Positions 24,748 through 34,880 of a stretch of DNA of 64,000 nt are shown here, in pieces. The translations under genes were made by a program, and so were the position numbers. A model generated the notes under the pieces. The model did no database searches, had not been told where the DNA came from, and saw only the letters and a list, made by a program, of their open reading frames with translations. Position 1 is the stretch's first letter. Every line of letters starts with the position of its first letter. Origin of the DNA: a virus. The stretch is from the IMG/VR virus record IMGVR_UViG_3300025655_000030, positions 1 through 64,000 of that record. One strand, given 5' to 3'.

Positions 24748-25756
24748 AAGGGTTTATTCATTAATAGTGGGTAAGCCACCCCTCTCCAAACCCCTCCCTA
24801 CCCAAGCATATGTACCCTTTACTTCTTCCGATGCTTTCCAATTCACTGAATTATACGAAACTAACACAGACTTTAAAATAGAAGTTCCTTCTAGGTCTGT
24901 ATACATTAGTGATTTACAAATGGTTGCTGATATTAGTAGTAGCTCTGAATCATCGAGTGATGGTGATAAAGCTACTATTAAAATATATAACCTACCTGAC
25001 TCAGAGAGAGGTATTGTTCAGGCCATTGATAGCAATATAATACTCAAAGCAGGGTATGAGTCATCTATTAAAGATGGTAACACATCATCACTACCTATAG
25101 TATTTGTTGGACAAGTAGCTTATTCTAAAACTCACTGGGAAGGAGCTGATAGAGTAACTACTTTAAATTGTAAGGCTGGATTTACTCCCGCTACCTCTGT
25201 TAAAATATCTTACACTTTACCACCTTTAGCTCCTCAATACCAGACATTCTCTGAAGTGTTTTATGCGTTAGGGGATATATGGAAAGAGAATGGTGTGTCT
25301 AGTGTTAATATGGAATTAAGTCAAACTGCGTGGAATGATATAACCGCACCAAGCCCTCTTACACAGTCCATTGAGTACGGATGGTCTTATGAAGGATACC
25401 TTAGAGATGCTATGGATGACTTGTGTGGTATGTATAACTACGTATGGTATATCACTAATAATAACTTATACGTACACCATAAGAAATTTAACAAGTTTGC
25501 CTCTTTCATAGATTTAGATGAGAATCAGACATTAGAAATACAAGATGAACAGGATTCTTCTAAAGCAGTTGATACGAAGGATACTTCTAAAAGAGTTAAA
25601 ATTAAGTTATTGCTGGATGGCAGGATTAAGGACGGTTACATGCTTAGAATACCTTTTGGTGAGTACAAAGGTACTTACTCAATTAAGGGTAGGTCTTATT
25701 CGTTAGATTATAGAGGAAATGATTGGTACATTAACCTCATCGCGGAGTCAATATGA
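24728..25756 (+). CDS. baseplate hub protein (gp44/gpP/gp27-like)
   Basis: 342 aa. The first half has strands around ATIKIYNLPDSERGIVQ and ILKAGYES, the signature of phage hub proteins. This is followed by a TLNCKAG segment and a domain with YNYVWYITNNNLYVHHK. The C-terminus has DGYMLRIPFGEYKGTYSI, a common end. It forms the hub to which the spike binds. The ATG overlaps the plug gene, and the stop overlaps the spike gene start. Confidence 0.82.
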   Translation: MATYNYKRVYSLIVGKPPLSKPLPTQAYVPFTSSDAFQFTELYETNTDFKIEVPSRSVYISDLQMVADISSSSESSSDGDKATIKIYNLPDSERGIVQAIDSNIILKAGYESSIKDGNTSSLPIVFVGQVAYSKTHWEGADRVTTLNCKAGFTPATSVKISYTLPPLAPQYQTFSEVFYALGDIWKENGVSSVNMELSQTAWNDITAPSPLTQSIEYGWSYEGYLRDAMDDLCGMYNYVWYITNNNLYVHHKKFNKFASFIDLDENQTLEIQDEQDSSKAVDTKDTSKRVKIKLLLDGRIKDGYMLRIPFGEYKGTYSIKGRSYSLDYRGNDWYINLIAESI

Positions 25757-26439
25757 TATCACAGTATGAAGTTATACAATCACATATTAGTAAATTTAAA
25801 GATATGCTCTACACTTCCTGTCCAGCAAAAGTTATTAAAGTTAACTTAGTAGGAAATTCTATTGAGAGCATCAATGTACGTCCTACAGTTGCTAGGTTAT
25901 ACCCTAGCGGTGATATACATGATAGACCTATTATTTATAAAGTACCAGTAGTGTTTCCTTCAGGTGGTGGTGGAATATTCTCATTCCCTATATCAGTAGG
26001 AGATACTGTATTACTCATGTTTATGATGGAGGATAATGAGAATTTCTTAAATGATTCATCACCTATACCTAAGTCATTAAGACAGTTTAGTTATAATGAT
26101 GCTGTAGCGATTCCCAGTCTTTACCCTTTCAATAAAAATCTACAACCTTCTTCTGAGAATGTAGAACTAAAATTTAAAGATACCGTCATTAGTATAGACC
26201 CTAATGGTGATATAGTCATAGATGGCGCTGAGAACGTCACCATAAAGAATTCTACCACTGTGACTATAGTTAGTACAGATATAGTTTTAGATGGCTCTGT
26301 GACGTGTACAGGCGCTCTAAGGGTGGATGGAGATTTAACATCAGGAGGTGATGTTTCTACAGATGCAGGTATATCTTTGAATAGTCATAAACATTCAGGA
26401 GTTAGGACTGGTGACAGTGTATCAGGAGCACCCGTATAA
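25753..26439 (+). CDS. baseplate spike protein (Gp138 N-terminal OB-fold type)
   Basis: 228 aa. The N-terminal OB-fold region includes VPVVFPSGGGGIFSFPISVG and GDTVLLMFMMED, the classic Gp138 pattern. The C-terminus is a run of short beta repeats (VTIKNSTTVTIVSTDIVLDG) that suggests a trimeric beta-helix needle. It ends in SHKHSGVRTG, where the histidines may bind an iron ion at the spike tip. The spike pierces the host outer membrane. Confidence 0.88.
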   Translation: MISQYEVIQSHISKFKDMLYTSCPAKVIKVNLVGNSIESINVRPTVARLYPSGDIHDRPIIYKVPVVFPSGGGGIFSFPISVGDTVLLMFMMEDNENFLNDSSPIPKSLRQFSYNDAVAIPSLYPFNKNLQPSSENVELKFKDTVISIDPNGDIVIDGAENVTIKNSTTVTIVSTDIVLDGSVTCTGALRVDGDLTSGGDVSTDAGISLNSHKHSGVRTGDSVSGAPV

Positions 26440-26798
26440 TGAGTGATTTAAAATTAACAAAAGAACACGACTTACAGATAACAAATGGTGAGTTGGTTCT
26501 TATATCAAGTAAAGATGAGTGGGTTGCTCAGAGGGTCAAGATTAATCTTAAAACCTATAAGGGTGAGTGGTACTTAGATAACACAGTAGGTGTTCCTTAT
26601 TTCCAAACTTTGTTAAAGAAGAATGTATCAATCACCCTAGTAGATTCAATATTTAAGAATGTCATAACCAGCACCGTAGGGGTTAATAAGATTACATCCT
26701 ATAATTCATCCCTAAAAGATGGTACTTACACCCTTAACTTCACTTTTGTAAGTGACAGGGGAACTATCCAATCCATTTTCGAAACAATAGATTTATAA
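26439..26798 (+). CDS. baseplate wedge protein (gp25/GP46-like)
   Basis: 119 aa. The pattern WVAQRVKINLKTYKGEWYLD followed by GVPYFQTLLKK is typical of the small gp25-like wedge proteins that precede the J-like gene. It sits directly before gp47/J. Its start overlaps the spike stop (TAATG). Confidence 0.82.
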   Translation: MSDLKLTKEHDLQITNGELVLISSKDEWVAQRVKINLKTYKGEWYLDNTVGVPYFQTLLKKNVSITLVDSIFKNVITSTVGVNKITSYNSSLKDGTYTLNFTFVSDRGTIQSIFETIDL

Positions 26799-26808
26799 AG
26801 GAGATCAG

Positions 26809-28251
26809 ATGCCAATAACATCTAAAGGTTTTGAAGCCAAACGCTTCTCAGAGATTGTGGCTGATTTAAACCAGTCTCTGATAGATAACCTAGCAATAGA
26901 ACTAAATACAAGCTCAGAGACAGTGTTAGGTGTGATAACAAATATATTTGCATCTAGTATTGCAGACCAAGAGGAATTAATACAATCTATTGCTAGTAAC
27001 TTAGATTTAGATAAAGCAGAGGGTGTTTACTTAGATAATATCGTAGCTAAGTTAGGTTTAAGAAGATTGTCAGAAGGATACACTACTGGTACGGTTTTTG
27101 TTAAAACAGCTTTAGACGGTGCACTTGTACCTAATGGTACTTTATTCTCTGACAGTAGCAATAATAACTATCGAACAACAGCTTCTTCAACGTTAAATTC
27201 ACAATCTTGTTCAAGCTTAACATTCTCTCCAAATACAGATGTAGGAACATTTACATTAAATATTAATGGAGAAGAGTTTACCATTGTAATTGGTTCATCC
27301 GCATCATTAGAGGATATTGCCGTAGCATTACAAGCTGCAATACTCCTAGAAGCCCCTACAGCGTACACAGTGGCGAGATCTGGGTCATCTGTTACTCTAG
27401 TAGCGGTAAATAAATTCGTGCCTATAAACGCCTCTAGGAACGCTAATATAAGCTTTACAGAATTAGAAGGGTCTGTCTCTGTAACCGCTACACAAGTGGG
27501 GGCAATTAATCCTAATATCGGTACTGTGACTAACATTGTAACTAATAGTGGAAACCTTATTTCTTGTACCAATTATGACACATTTACTGTTGGTAGGGAT
27601 AAAGAGACTGACGAAGAACTTAGAATAAGACATAGAAACTCTACACAGTTATCAGGTAGCGCTACCAGCAATTCTATATATGCTGCACTAAGTAATCTGG
27701 AGGGTGTATCCTTAGTAAGAATATTTACTAACACTACAGCGGAAAATGATGAGACAGGTAGACCCCCTAATACATTTGAATGTGTAGTAGAAGGTGGTGA
27801 CACTCAGTTGATTGGTGAAACCATATGGAATAAGAAACCTTTATCTGTAGGTACTTATGGCGAGTTAACCACTTTAGTTACTGATTATGCAAATAAACCT
27901 CAAGCTGTGCAATGGAGTAGACCTGTACTGCGTTATATTAATGTAAGAGTTACTTATACAGTTTACGATGAGGAAACCCTTCCTGATGATGTTGGGACTG
28001 CTATTAAAGACGCTATTGTATCCTACGGTGATAATTTAGGTTTAGATACAGATGTTATCCCTCAAAGATTCTACGGTGTGATTTATAATGCCACTACAGG
28101 ACTAGGGGCTATATCTGTAGAAGTTGGTGCTTCTCTATCCCCATCATCCTCCACACCAGATGACATTGCATATTCTACTAATAAGATCAGCATTGACCAA
28201 AGACAAAAAGCAGACTTTGATGCCGTTCGTATACAAGTTATAGCAGCTTAG
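26809..28251 (+). CDS. baseplate J-like protein (gp47-like)
   Basis: 480 aa. It opens with ITSKGFEAKRFSEIVADLN and LDLDKAEGVYLDNI, then YTTGTVFVKTALDGALVPNG, the usual J/gp47 order. A middle domain is inserted (about 120-240), and DEELRIRHRNSTQ follows, with NSIYAALSNLEGVSLVRIFTN. The protein links the baseplate ring and is required for contraction in the family. It has AAGGAG before the ATG. Confidence 0.9.
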   Translation: MPITSKGFEAKRFSEIVADLNQSLIDNLAIELNTSSETVLGVITNIFASSIADQEELIQSIASNLDLDKAEGVYLDNIVAKLGLRRLSEGYTTGTVFVKTALDGALVPNGTLFSDSSNNNYRTTASSTLNSQSCSSLTFSPNTDVGTFTLNINGEEFTIVIGSSASLEDIAVALQAAILLEAPTAYTVARSGSSVTLVAVNKFVPINASRNANISFTELEGSVSVTATQVGAINPNIGTVTNIVTNSGNLISCTNYDTFTVGRDKETDEELRIRHRNSTQLSGSATSNSIYAALSNLEGVSLVRIFTNTTAENDETGRPPNTFECVVEGGDTQLIGETIWNKKPLSVGTYGELTTLVTDYANKPQAVQWSRPVLRYINVRVTYTVYDEETLPDDVGTAIKDAIVSYGDNLGLDTDVIPQRFYGVIYNATTGLGAISVEVGASLSPSSSTPDDIAYSTNKISIDQRQKADFDAVRIQVIAA

Positions 28252-28259
28252 GGGGAAAT

Positions 28260-28946
28260 ATGGCTGATATATTAATTAAGGATTATGTACAGCAAGGTGA
28301 GGATAGGTTGTTAGATCAGTTTAGCAACTCACCTATTATACAAGGGGTTCTGTCTACATACTTAAATGAGTTATCTAATACACAAACATCCTCCATCAGT
28401 TTACTAGATATACTCAACATTGAAACAGCTTATGGGTACAATTTAGATTTGATAGGGAAAATGGTGGGAGAGGAGAGATTAGGTAATTCTGATACACAAT
28501 ATAGAAAGAATATCAAAGTAAAAATATTTCTTAACTCATCCAAAGGTACTCCTAATGATTTATTAGAGATATTAGATTTACTTACTGAATCTACTTCATT
28601 GGAGTTATTTGAACACACCCCTTTACATAGTATTTTCTACACTGATTCCCCCACTATAAGCGACAGTGTACCAAATACCTTACTTCAATCATCCCCTGTA
28701 TGTTCTCATTATGTTGGTGTAATACATGACCCAAATAAGAATGCCCTAGTTCCTAGTGAATTAGAGATAGGTGGTGGAATATTAATTGATGATAATAATC
28801 GTGATTTAGTGACAGATGAAGATTACAACATAGCGGTAAACTATCTAACTGCACTTAGCAGTGTTAATAGTGAAAGAGGTATATTACCTGAGATAGATGA
28901 ATTATCAGGATACAGAATACCAGCCGAATTCTACACAAGTTTATAA
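28260..28946 (+). CDS. baseplate wedge protein (DUF2612 / Mu gp48-like)
   Basis: 228 aa. It has LDILNIETAYGYNLDLIGKM and VGEERLGNSDTQYRKNIKVK, then NSSKGTPNDLLEILDLLTES, the pattern of the DUF2612 group that follows J-like genes. It completes the wedge. Spacing to J is eight bases. Confidence 0.78.
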   Translation: MADILIKDYVQQGEDRLLDQFSNSPIIQGVLSTYLNELSNTQTSSISLLDILNIETAYGYNLDLIGKMVGEERLGNSDTQYRKNIKVKIFLNSSKGTPNDLLEILDLLTESTSLELFEHTPLHSIFYTDSPTISDSVPNTLLQSSPVCSHYVGVIHDPNKNALVPSELEIGGGILIDDNNRDLVTDEDYNIAVNYLTALSSVNSERGILPEIDELSGYRIPAEFYTSL

Positions 28947-28961
28947 CAATAGGAAATATAA

Positions 28962-29639
28962 ATGGCAATAACACCAGATGATTTCAAATGGGCTGACTCT
29001 GATGTCAATGACCCAATTTCAGGTAATCCAAATAAAGTAGAACCAGACCCTTCTTTTAAGAGTTCGGGTTTGTTAGCTGGCGAACCTCTCAGTAGACCAC
29101 ACCTAAACTACCAGTTCAATCAATATCATAAAGCAATGATTGACTTACAAGCGCAAATAAATGGGTTAGTACTAGGTAGTGGTACTGCTTTACTAGAAAC
29201 AATATACCATGTTGGTAGTGTATATACCAGTAAAAGTTCTACTTCACCAGCCACTAGGTTTGGTTTTGGTACTTGGGTACGAATCAAAGGTAAATTCATT
29301 GTAGGTTTAGATGAAGCGGATACCGCCTTTGATGGTGCTGGTGAGGAGGGTGGCAGTAAAACCCACACTCATACTAATACATTAAGTGTAAATGGTCATG
29401 TTTTGACTATTGCAGAAATGCCATCACACACTCACTCTATTGCTTTTACGACTGGTGAGAATGATGGTTCACCTAATGGTAACGATGTCAGAAACTCACA
29501 GACTCCTGCCGAATTTACAGCTACTACCAACTCCGCAGGTAGTAACCAAGCCCACACACATGGATTATCTGGTGGTGTAGGCACATCATCTAATATCCCT
29601 CCCTATAAAGCTTATTATATTTGGGAGAGAACAGCATAG
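28962..29639 (+). CDS. tail collar / gp10-C-terminal-like fibre-attachment protein
   Basis: 225 aa. The C-terminal region has RFGFGTWVRIKGKFIVGLDE, EGGSKTHTHT, AEMPSHTHS and NIPPYKAYYIWERTA. This is the baseplate structural protein gp10 C-terminal or phage collar pattern. The histidine clusters probably bind metal in a trimer. It is positioned between wedge and fibre genes and likely anchors fibres. Confidence 0.82.
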   Translation: MAITPDDFKWADSDVNDPISGNPNKVEPDPSFKSSGLLAGEPLSRPHLNYQFNQYHKAMIDLQAQINGLVLGSGTALLETIYHVGSVYTSKSSTSPATRFGFGTWVRIKGKFIVGLDEADTAFDGAGEEGGSKTHTHTNTLSVNGHVLTIAEMPSHTHSIAFTTGENDGSPNGNDVRNSQTPAEFTATTNSAGSNQAHTHGLSGGVGTSSNIPPYKAYYIWERTA

Positions 29640-29648
29640 GAAAGGTTT

Positions 29649-32600
29649 ATGGCATTTGATAGAATTGAATTAACAGCGTTACCAGAAGCTACTGCATTAC
29701 TAGACAATGATAAAACAATATTTCATATTAAGGATGTAACTACAGGAGTAGACTCTAAAGTAAAACTTAGCACTCTTAAATCTATGATACTTACCACAGT
29801 AGCGGGTAATACAGATGCTATTATTGATGATATCATAGATGCTATTTTACCACAAATTGAGTCTAGTTTTGAAGAAAATTTAGAACAACAAGTTAACGAT
29901 TTAATAGATGCTTCTTTTGCTGATGGTAGGATAGATGAAAAAGTACAAGAGGTATTAAGTCAATTTGCTGAAGACCCTAGAGTTGAGATACTAGGTATTG
30001 TAGATAATATATTTGCTAATGCTCAAACTAACCAAAAGTATGATAAAGAAGTTGCACTTATAAATCAAGATTTAGATAATCTTAATAATGTTATTATACC
30101 TCAACTAAATGAGACATTAGACCAAGCTAAGTTGGATATTGAAAATCTGAACGCAGTGGATTTAACTGACTTACAAAACAATCTTGATGACCTACAACTA
30201 GAGTTAGATGAATTAAATAGTGTAACATTACCTCAGTTGGTTTTAGATATAGAAGCTGCTGAGGATGATATATCAACATTAAATAATTTAGATTTACCAC
30301 AAGTTAAATTAGATTTAGAACAAGCCGAAGCGGATTTATTCAATCTCAATACTATAACTCTACCCTCCGTTTTACAAAGTATATCAGATTCTCAGACAGA
30401 AATTGACAATCTTAATGATGTAACATTGCCAGCAGTTAATGTGAGGATAGATGAAGTAGAGGATGATGTCAATACTTTATTTACAGTTGACCTACCAGCT
30501 ATACAGTCAACATTAGATGACAACACTCAAGACATTGAGAATCTTAACTTAGAGTTAGATAATTTAAGCCTATCACAAGGGGATTTAGAGGATTACAGAT
30601 TAACCATTATCAATACTGTCTCTAATGTACTTGAGTCTGCTAATATAGACAACAAAGTAAGTCAAACTAACCAAGATTTAGATTTCCTAAATAATTACAC
30701 ATTGATAAATCTTAATAGTGAATTATCCCAAACTAAGTCTAACATTGACACCCTTAATAACACCATCATACCCTCTATATCTGACACTCTAACCTCAGTT
30801 GAAGGTGAATTATTATCTGTAAATGGTAAATTCCCAATAACTGGGACTGACATCTCAAATAATGCAATCACCTCTGAGAAGATATTGGCTAACACAATCA
30901 CTGGTGATAAATTAGTAGCTAATGCTATAAGCGCCAGAGAAATAGCGGCTTTAAGTATCACTGCTAATGAGTTAGCTGCTAATAGTGTTAACGTTGATAA
31001 ATTAACAGCTAACAGTGTTAATGCCAGTAAGATTGTAGGCTTGACTATCACTGGAGATAAGATAGCTGGTGAAACTATATCTGGCAACAAGTTAATAGCT
31101 AATACCATTACAGCGAATGAAATAGCCGCTTTAAGTATCACATCTAACGAGATAGCTGCTAATACAATCACAGGGGATAACCTTGTTGTCGGTACAATTA
31201 CCTCATTAGAGTTAGCCACCAATAGTGTTATATCAGCTAAGATAGCTGCTGGGGCGGTTATAGCAGACAAGATAGCAGCTAATAGTATTGACGCAAGTAA
31301 GATTGTTGCAGCGTCTATAACAGGTGATGAAATAGCAGCACTAACTATAACGTCTGATAATATCTTAGGTAAAACAATTACAGCCAATGAGATAGCTGGT
31401 TTAACTATAACAAGTGCGGAAATAGCTGCTGGGGCTATAGGTGCTGATAAGATAACTGCTAATAGTATAACTGCCGCACAAATAGCTTTTGGGACAATAA
31501 CAGGTAACAAGATAGCGGCTCTGACTATTGATGCAGGTAATTTAAATACTAATAGTGTAACTGCCAGTAAAATTGTTACGGACGCTGTAACGGCTGATAA
31601 AATTCAAGCCAATGCTGTAACTGTAGATAAGTTAGCTGCCAACAGTGTTAATGCCAGTAAGATTGTGGGTTTGAGTATTACTGGTTCACTTATAGCAGGT
31701 GACACTATATCCGGCAACAAGTTAATAATAAATAGTATTAATGGTGATAGGATTACTACTAATACCCTTAATGGTAACAAGATTATAGCCAATACTATTA
31801 GTGCTGATAAGATTGTGTCTAATAGCATTACCGCATCGCAGATAGCTGGTTTAAGTATCACCTCTAACGAGATAGCCGCTAATGCTATAACTGCCTCTAA
31901 GATATTAGCTGGGGAAATCACAGGTAATAAACTAGCAGTAAACACCATTACAGGTGATAAGATTCAAGCCAACACTATAGATGCTTCCTTAATCAAGACT
32001 GATGCTATAGAGTCTTACGCTATTAAAGCTGGAGCTATTGTTACTGATAAGATTGCTGCTGATACCATAACAGGTGAAAAGATTCAAGCTAATACTATAG
32101 CTGTTAGGAATTTAGTTGTAACAGATTTCACTAACTTAGTTAATGGTTCAAATTTCGATAACGATGAAAGAATACCTTGGACTGGTATATCATCCTACCC
32201 ACAATTAACCTTAGCAACAGATCAAAAGTATTCAGGAACAAGGTCTTTAAAGTGTACGGCTAGCAGTGGTATCAAGTCTATTGTTATACCCACTAAGTAC
32301 GAAGTTAAATCTGATGAACAGTGGTATATAGAATTCTATGTTAGAACTGATTCATCATATAATGGAGCTAATGGTGGGGCAGGTAATTCTAAATTACGGT
32401 TTGGTGATGACAACAACTCAAATTCCTTATTGGGGGATGTAAGATATGTTGCATCTAACGGTACGTGGACAAAAGTTATAGGTAACATTACTTTTAATGT
32501 CAACACAAATGTCAAAATAACCCTTAACTTTGACCACACAGCAGGTACGATATGGATTGATAATATTATTGTCCGTAGGAAGTCTGCTGGAGAGTTGATT

Positions 32601-33494
32601 GTAGATGGAGCTATTACAGCAGATAAGATATCAGCTAATGCTATTACAGCAGCTAAGATAAGTTCTACTGCATTAGATAGTAGACTTATAACAGGTACTC
32701 TTATTAGGACAGCCCCTTCCACATCTACTTCCCCTAGAGTTGTTATCGCGGGTAGTGCTGTTCTGGAAGATGGTAACACCTCTGTTGCTGATTTCCCTTT
32801 ATGGTATGGGACAGGCTCAGTATCTACCGCTAATGCTACATTCGCTGTAACCAGCATTGGTACGATATATGCTAAGAATATGGTTATTGAGGGTGCAAGT
32901 GTGTTCAAAGGGACTGTTACAGCCAGTACAATAAACTCTACTAACATTAGTGGGGGTACAATTACAGGTACTACTATTAATGGAGGGACTATTAATGGAA
33001 CTACAGGGAATTTCTCTGGTACAATAACCGCTGCTAATATAGTTGGTGATGTCTTAGATGTAGATACTGTGGTATTTGTGTCTGCTACTGATATAGGCAC
33101 AAGCTATGATAGTAGAATTACTTTTACAATAGCCTCTTCCACCTTTGATAGAGTGTTAACTTTCATAACTCCTATAACTGTACTTGATGGCCCAATATCT
33201 TATAAGTTACAGATAGATGGTGTGGATGTTAAACTAGGAGATAAGTGGTCTGGAAGTAGTAATACACCATTCTATGAAGACGGTGTGTTACAAGGTCAGA
33301 GCTTCACACCCAAAAACTTGACAATTTTAGCTGGGTCTAATAGAACTATAAGTGTTCCTATAAAAGCTACAGGTTCTTCTACCGCAGCTAGAGTGAATTC
33401 TTCTCTACACGCAGGTTCTGAGGCTATAACTGGGAATTCTTTAAGTGGATTGTCACTACTTTTAGCTAAAAAAGGTAGTGGTTTTATAGTTTAA
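29649..33494 (+). CDS. long tail fibre with coiled coil and about forty decapeptide repeats
   Basis: 1281 aa, the largest gene here. Residues 1-60 are an attachment-like domain. Residues about 60-400 are acidic heptad-like coiled coil with repeated LNxVTLPQL units. Residues about 400-830 are a tandem of 10-11-residue repeats of the type NSITADKIAA (see repeat entry). Residues about 830-960 look like a carbohydrate-binding sandwich (YSGTRSLKCTASSG, WYIEFYVRTDSS). The final part resembles the C-terminal region of host-specificity proteins. A trimeric fibre binding the host surface is inferred. Confidence 0.75.
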   Translation: MAFDRIELTALPEATALLDNDKTIFHIKDVTTGVDSKVKLSTLKSMILTTVAGNTDAIIDDIIDAILPQIESSFEENLEQQVNDLIDASFADGRIDEKVQEVLSQFAEDPRVEILGIVDNIFANAQTNQKYDKEVALINQDLDNLNNVIIPQLNETLDQAKLDIENLNAVDLTDLQNNLDDLQLELDELNSVTLPQLVLDIEAAEDDISTLNNLDLPQVKLDLEQAEADLFNLNTITLPSVLQSISDSQTEIDNLNDVTLPAVNVRIDEVEDDVNTLFTVDLPAIQSTLDDNTQDIENLNLELDNLSLSQGDLEDYRLTIINTVSNVLESANIDNKVSQTNQDLDFLNNYTLINLNSELSQTKSNIDTLNNTIIPSISDTLTSVEGELLSVNGKFPITGTDISNNAITSEKILANTITGDKLVANAISAREIAALSITANELAANSVNVDKLTANSVNASKIVGLTITGDKIAGETISGNKLIANTITANEIAALSITSNEIAANTITGDNLVVGTITSLELATNSVISAKIAAGAVIADKIAANSIDASKIVAASITGDEIAALTITSDNILGKTITANEIAGLTITSAEIAAGAIGADKITANSITAAQIAFGTITGNKIAALTIDAGNLNTNSVTASKIVTDAVTADKIQANAVTVDKLAANSVNASKIVGLSITGSLIAGDTISGNKLIINSINGDRITTNTLNGNKIIANTISADKIVSNSITASQIAGLSITSNEIAANAITASKILAGEITGNKLAVNTITGDKIQANTIDASLIKTDAIESYAIKAGAIVTDKIAADTITGEKIQANTIAVRNLVVTDFTNLVNGSNFDNDERIPWTGISSYPQLTLATDQKYSGTRSLKCTASSGIKSIVIPTKYEVKSDEQWYIEFYVRTDSSYNGANGGAGNSKLRFGDDNNSNSLLGDVRYVASNGTWTKVIGNITFNVNTNVKITLNFDHTAGTIWIDNIIVRRKSAGELIVDGAITADKISANAITAAKISSTALDSRLITGTLIRTAPSTSTSPRVVIAGSAVLEDGNTSVADFPLWYGTGSVSTANATFAVTSIGTIYAKNMVIEGASVFKGTVTASTINSTNISGGTITGTTINGGTINGTTGNFSGTITAANIVGDVLDVDTVVFVSATDIGTSYDSRITFTIASSTFDRVLTFITPITVLDGPISYKLQIDGVDVKLGDKWSGSSNTPFYEDGVLQGQSFTPKNLTILAGSNRTISVPIKATGSSTAARVNSSLHAGSEAITGNSLSGLSLLLAKKGSGFIV
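30841..32112 (+). repeat. coding tandem repeat (NSITADKIAA-type) in tail fibre
   Basis: Approximately forty imperfect 30-33-base units encode alternating ITxxKI and ALSITSNEIAAN segments. The period is protein-level, with a hydrophobic residue every five positions, as expected for a beta-helix or triple-stranded fibre shaft. Base identity between copies is high enough for recombination to change shaft length. Confidence 0.8.
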
Positions 33495-33495
33495 C

Positions 33496-33627
33496 TTAAA
33501 ACTCCCACACATAGTCAACAAACACCTCAGTCACTTGATACTCAGAATTGTTATTAAAAGGCTTGCCTGAAAGGTACTGACTTCTGTGGTTAACTCCATA
33601 TAAGAAATTATCTTTCTTAGTCCCACT
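33496..33627 (-). pseudogene. possible remnant of an opposite-strand protein C-terminus
   Basis: The minus strand between two plus-strand fibre genes reads as 43 sense codons ending VFVDYVWEF and stop, with YLSGKPFNNNSEYQ before it. It has no start codon or ribosome site, and a TGA lies directly upstream. Good amino-acid composition in a 280-base gap suggests a decayed or rearranged gene end, but chance is possible. The rest of the gap (33628-33775) holds nothing recognised. Confidence 0.25.
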
Positions 33628-33775
33628 TCAATTCTAGCTGATATAGGAATAGTTGGGGAATTATCTCTCTGTAGTTAAGTTACCTATTATAATAAACTGT
33701 TTACGTTAGATGTCAAACACTTTATGCAAAATAAGTAGAAATAAATTTCAGATAAACAAATAATAAGGAAACAAT

Positions 33776-34876
33776 ATGGCAGTAAATTCAATTAAACCAT
33801 TAACTGCTGCTAGTGCTACTGCTACAAATGGTAGTATCACAGTAACAGTTTTTGGCAGTGTAGATTGTTCTAGGGTATATGAAGGTACTCTAGTTCAAAT
33901 AGGGGATTTCCAAGTAGTGGAGGCTGTTAGCGGTACTGCTGTAGATAGTGGTACTGGACAGTCTACAATTACTTTAAGAGTAGCGTGGCCTGAGTCCACC
34001 ACTACTGATAAGCTGATAGCTTGGAACAGTATTGAGGGGTTAGGTCAAGCTATTCAAAGGGCTAGAGATGTAGTTGCTAACACTGCTGCTATTGAGGCAT
34101 TATCGGGTAGCGGGTTAGTAGAGAAAACTGGCGCTACAAGCTACACTACAGTACCTATTACTACAGCAGGTAAAGCTTTACTAGATGATACTAGTAATAC
34201 TGCACAAAGAACTACTCTAGGGTTAGGTACTGCTGCTACTGCTACTGTAACCACAAGCGCAACTGATATAACAGCTAATAGACTGTTGAAAACTGCGGAT
34301 GGTGGTTTTATGACTATTGGTCAACCTACTACTGAAGTTTTAGACGATTCCACACACCAACCAACTTCTTTTATGCGTGACGCAGATGGGTCAGCTTTTG
34401 GTTTTGCTGCTGCCGTTATGAATATGCGCTACAACACCACCAGACAGTCGCAAATAGCAATATCCAACGGTGGTGGGGCATCCAGAATGGCGTTTAGGAC
34501 TATGGTTTCTAACGACACTTGGGATGGGGTTAAAGAAGTCTACCACTCAGGAAACTTTAGTAAAAACGAAATAACTGCATCATCAGCAGGGCAGGTCATG
34601 GCACAAGGGATTACTGTGAGTGAGACAGCGATACGATTCTATAGATCAATACACAACATAGATAAACCTACATCACTAACACTATCAACCTCTACTGATT
34701 TTGACGTAAAAACTTTAACGTCTGGTGTCGTAGCGTCAGGAGTGACGCCTGTAATTAATGGTACTTCCTCTGCTGGTATTCTAGTTTTTGATGTTACTGG
34801 ATTATCAGGGTTAACAGCAGGTCTTGATTACAATTTAACAGCAGCCAGCGCCACATCATCAATCGAATGGAATTAA
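33776..34876 (+). CDS. tail fibre / receptor-binding protein
   Basis: 366 aa. The N-terminus is beta-rich (ATNGSITVTVFGSVDCSRVY). The LLDDTSNTAQRTTLGLGTAA segment is a hallmark of tail fibre shafts, and DGVKEVYHSGNFSK is a typical fibre repeat. The C-terminal 90 residues form a separate, probably receptor-binding, beta domain. It is followed by a DUF4376-like gene, the usual chaperone position. Confidence 0.82.
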   Translation: MAVNSIKPLTAASATATNGSITVTVFGSVDCSRVYEGTLVQIGDFQVVEAVSGTAVDSGTGQSTITLRVAWPESTTTDKLIAWNSIEGLGQAIQRARDVVANTAAIEALSGSGLVEKTGATSYTTVPITTAGKALLDDTSNTAQRTTLGLGTAATATVTTSATDITANRLLKTADGGFMTIGQPTTEVLDDSTHQPTSFMRDADGSAFGFAAAVMNMRYNTTRQSQIAISNGGGASRMAFRTMVSNDTWDGVKEVYHSGNFSKNEITASSAGQVMAQGITVSETAIRFYRSIHNIDKPTSLTLSTSTDFDVKTLTSGVVASGVTPVINGTSSAGILVFDVTGLSGLTAGLDYNLTAASATSSIEWN

Positions 34877-34880
34877 TATT

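Noticed and set aside
30695-32000. Long minus-strand frames opposite the fibre repeats, and a CRISPR-like array
   Set aside because: The repeated DNA codes for the regular fibre shaft on the plus strand. The opposite frames are low-complexity shadows, and there are no unique spacers between constant repeats.
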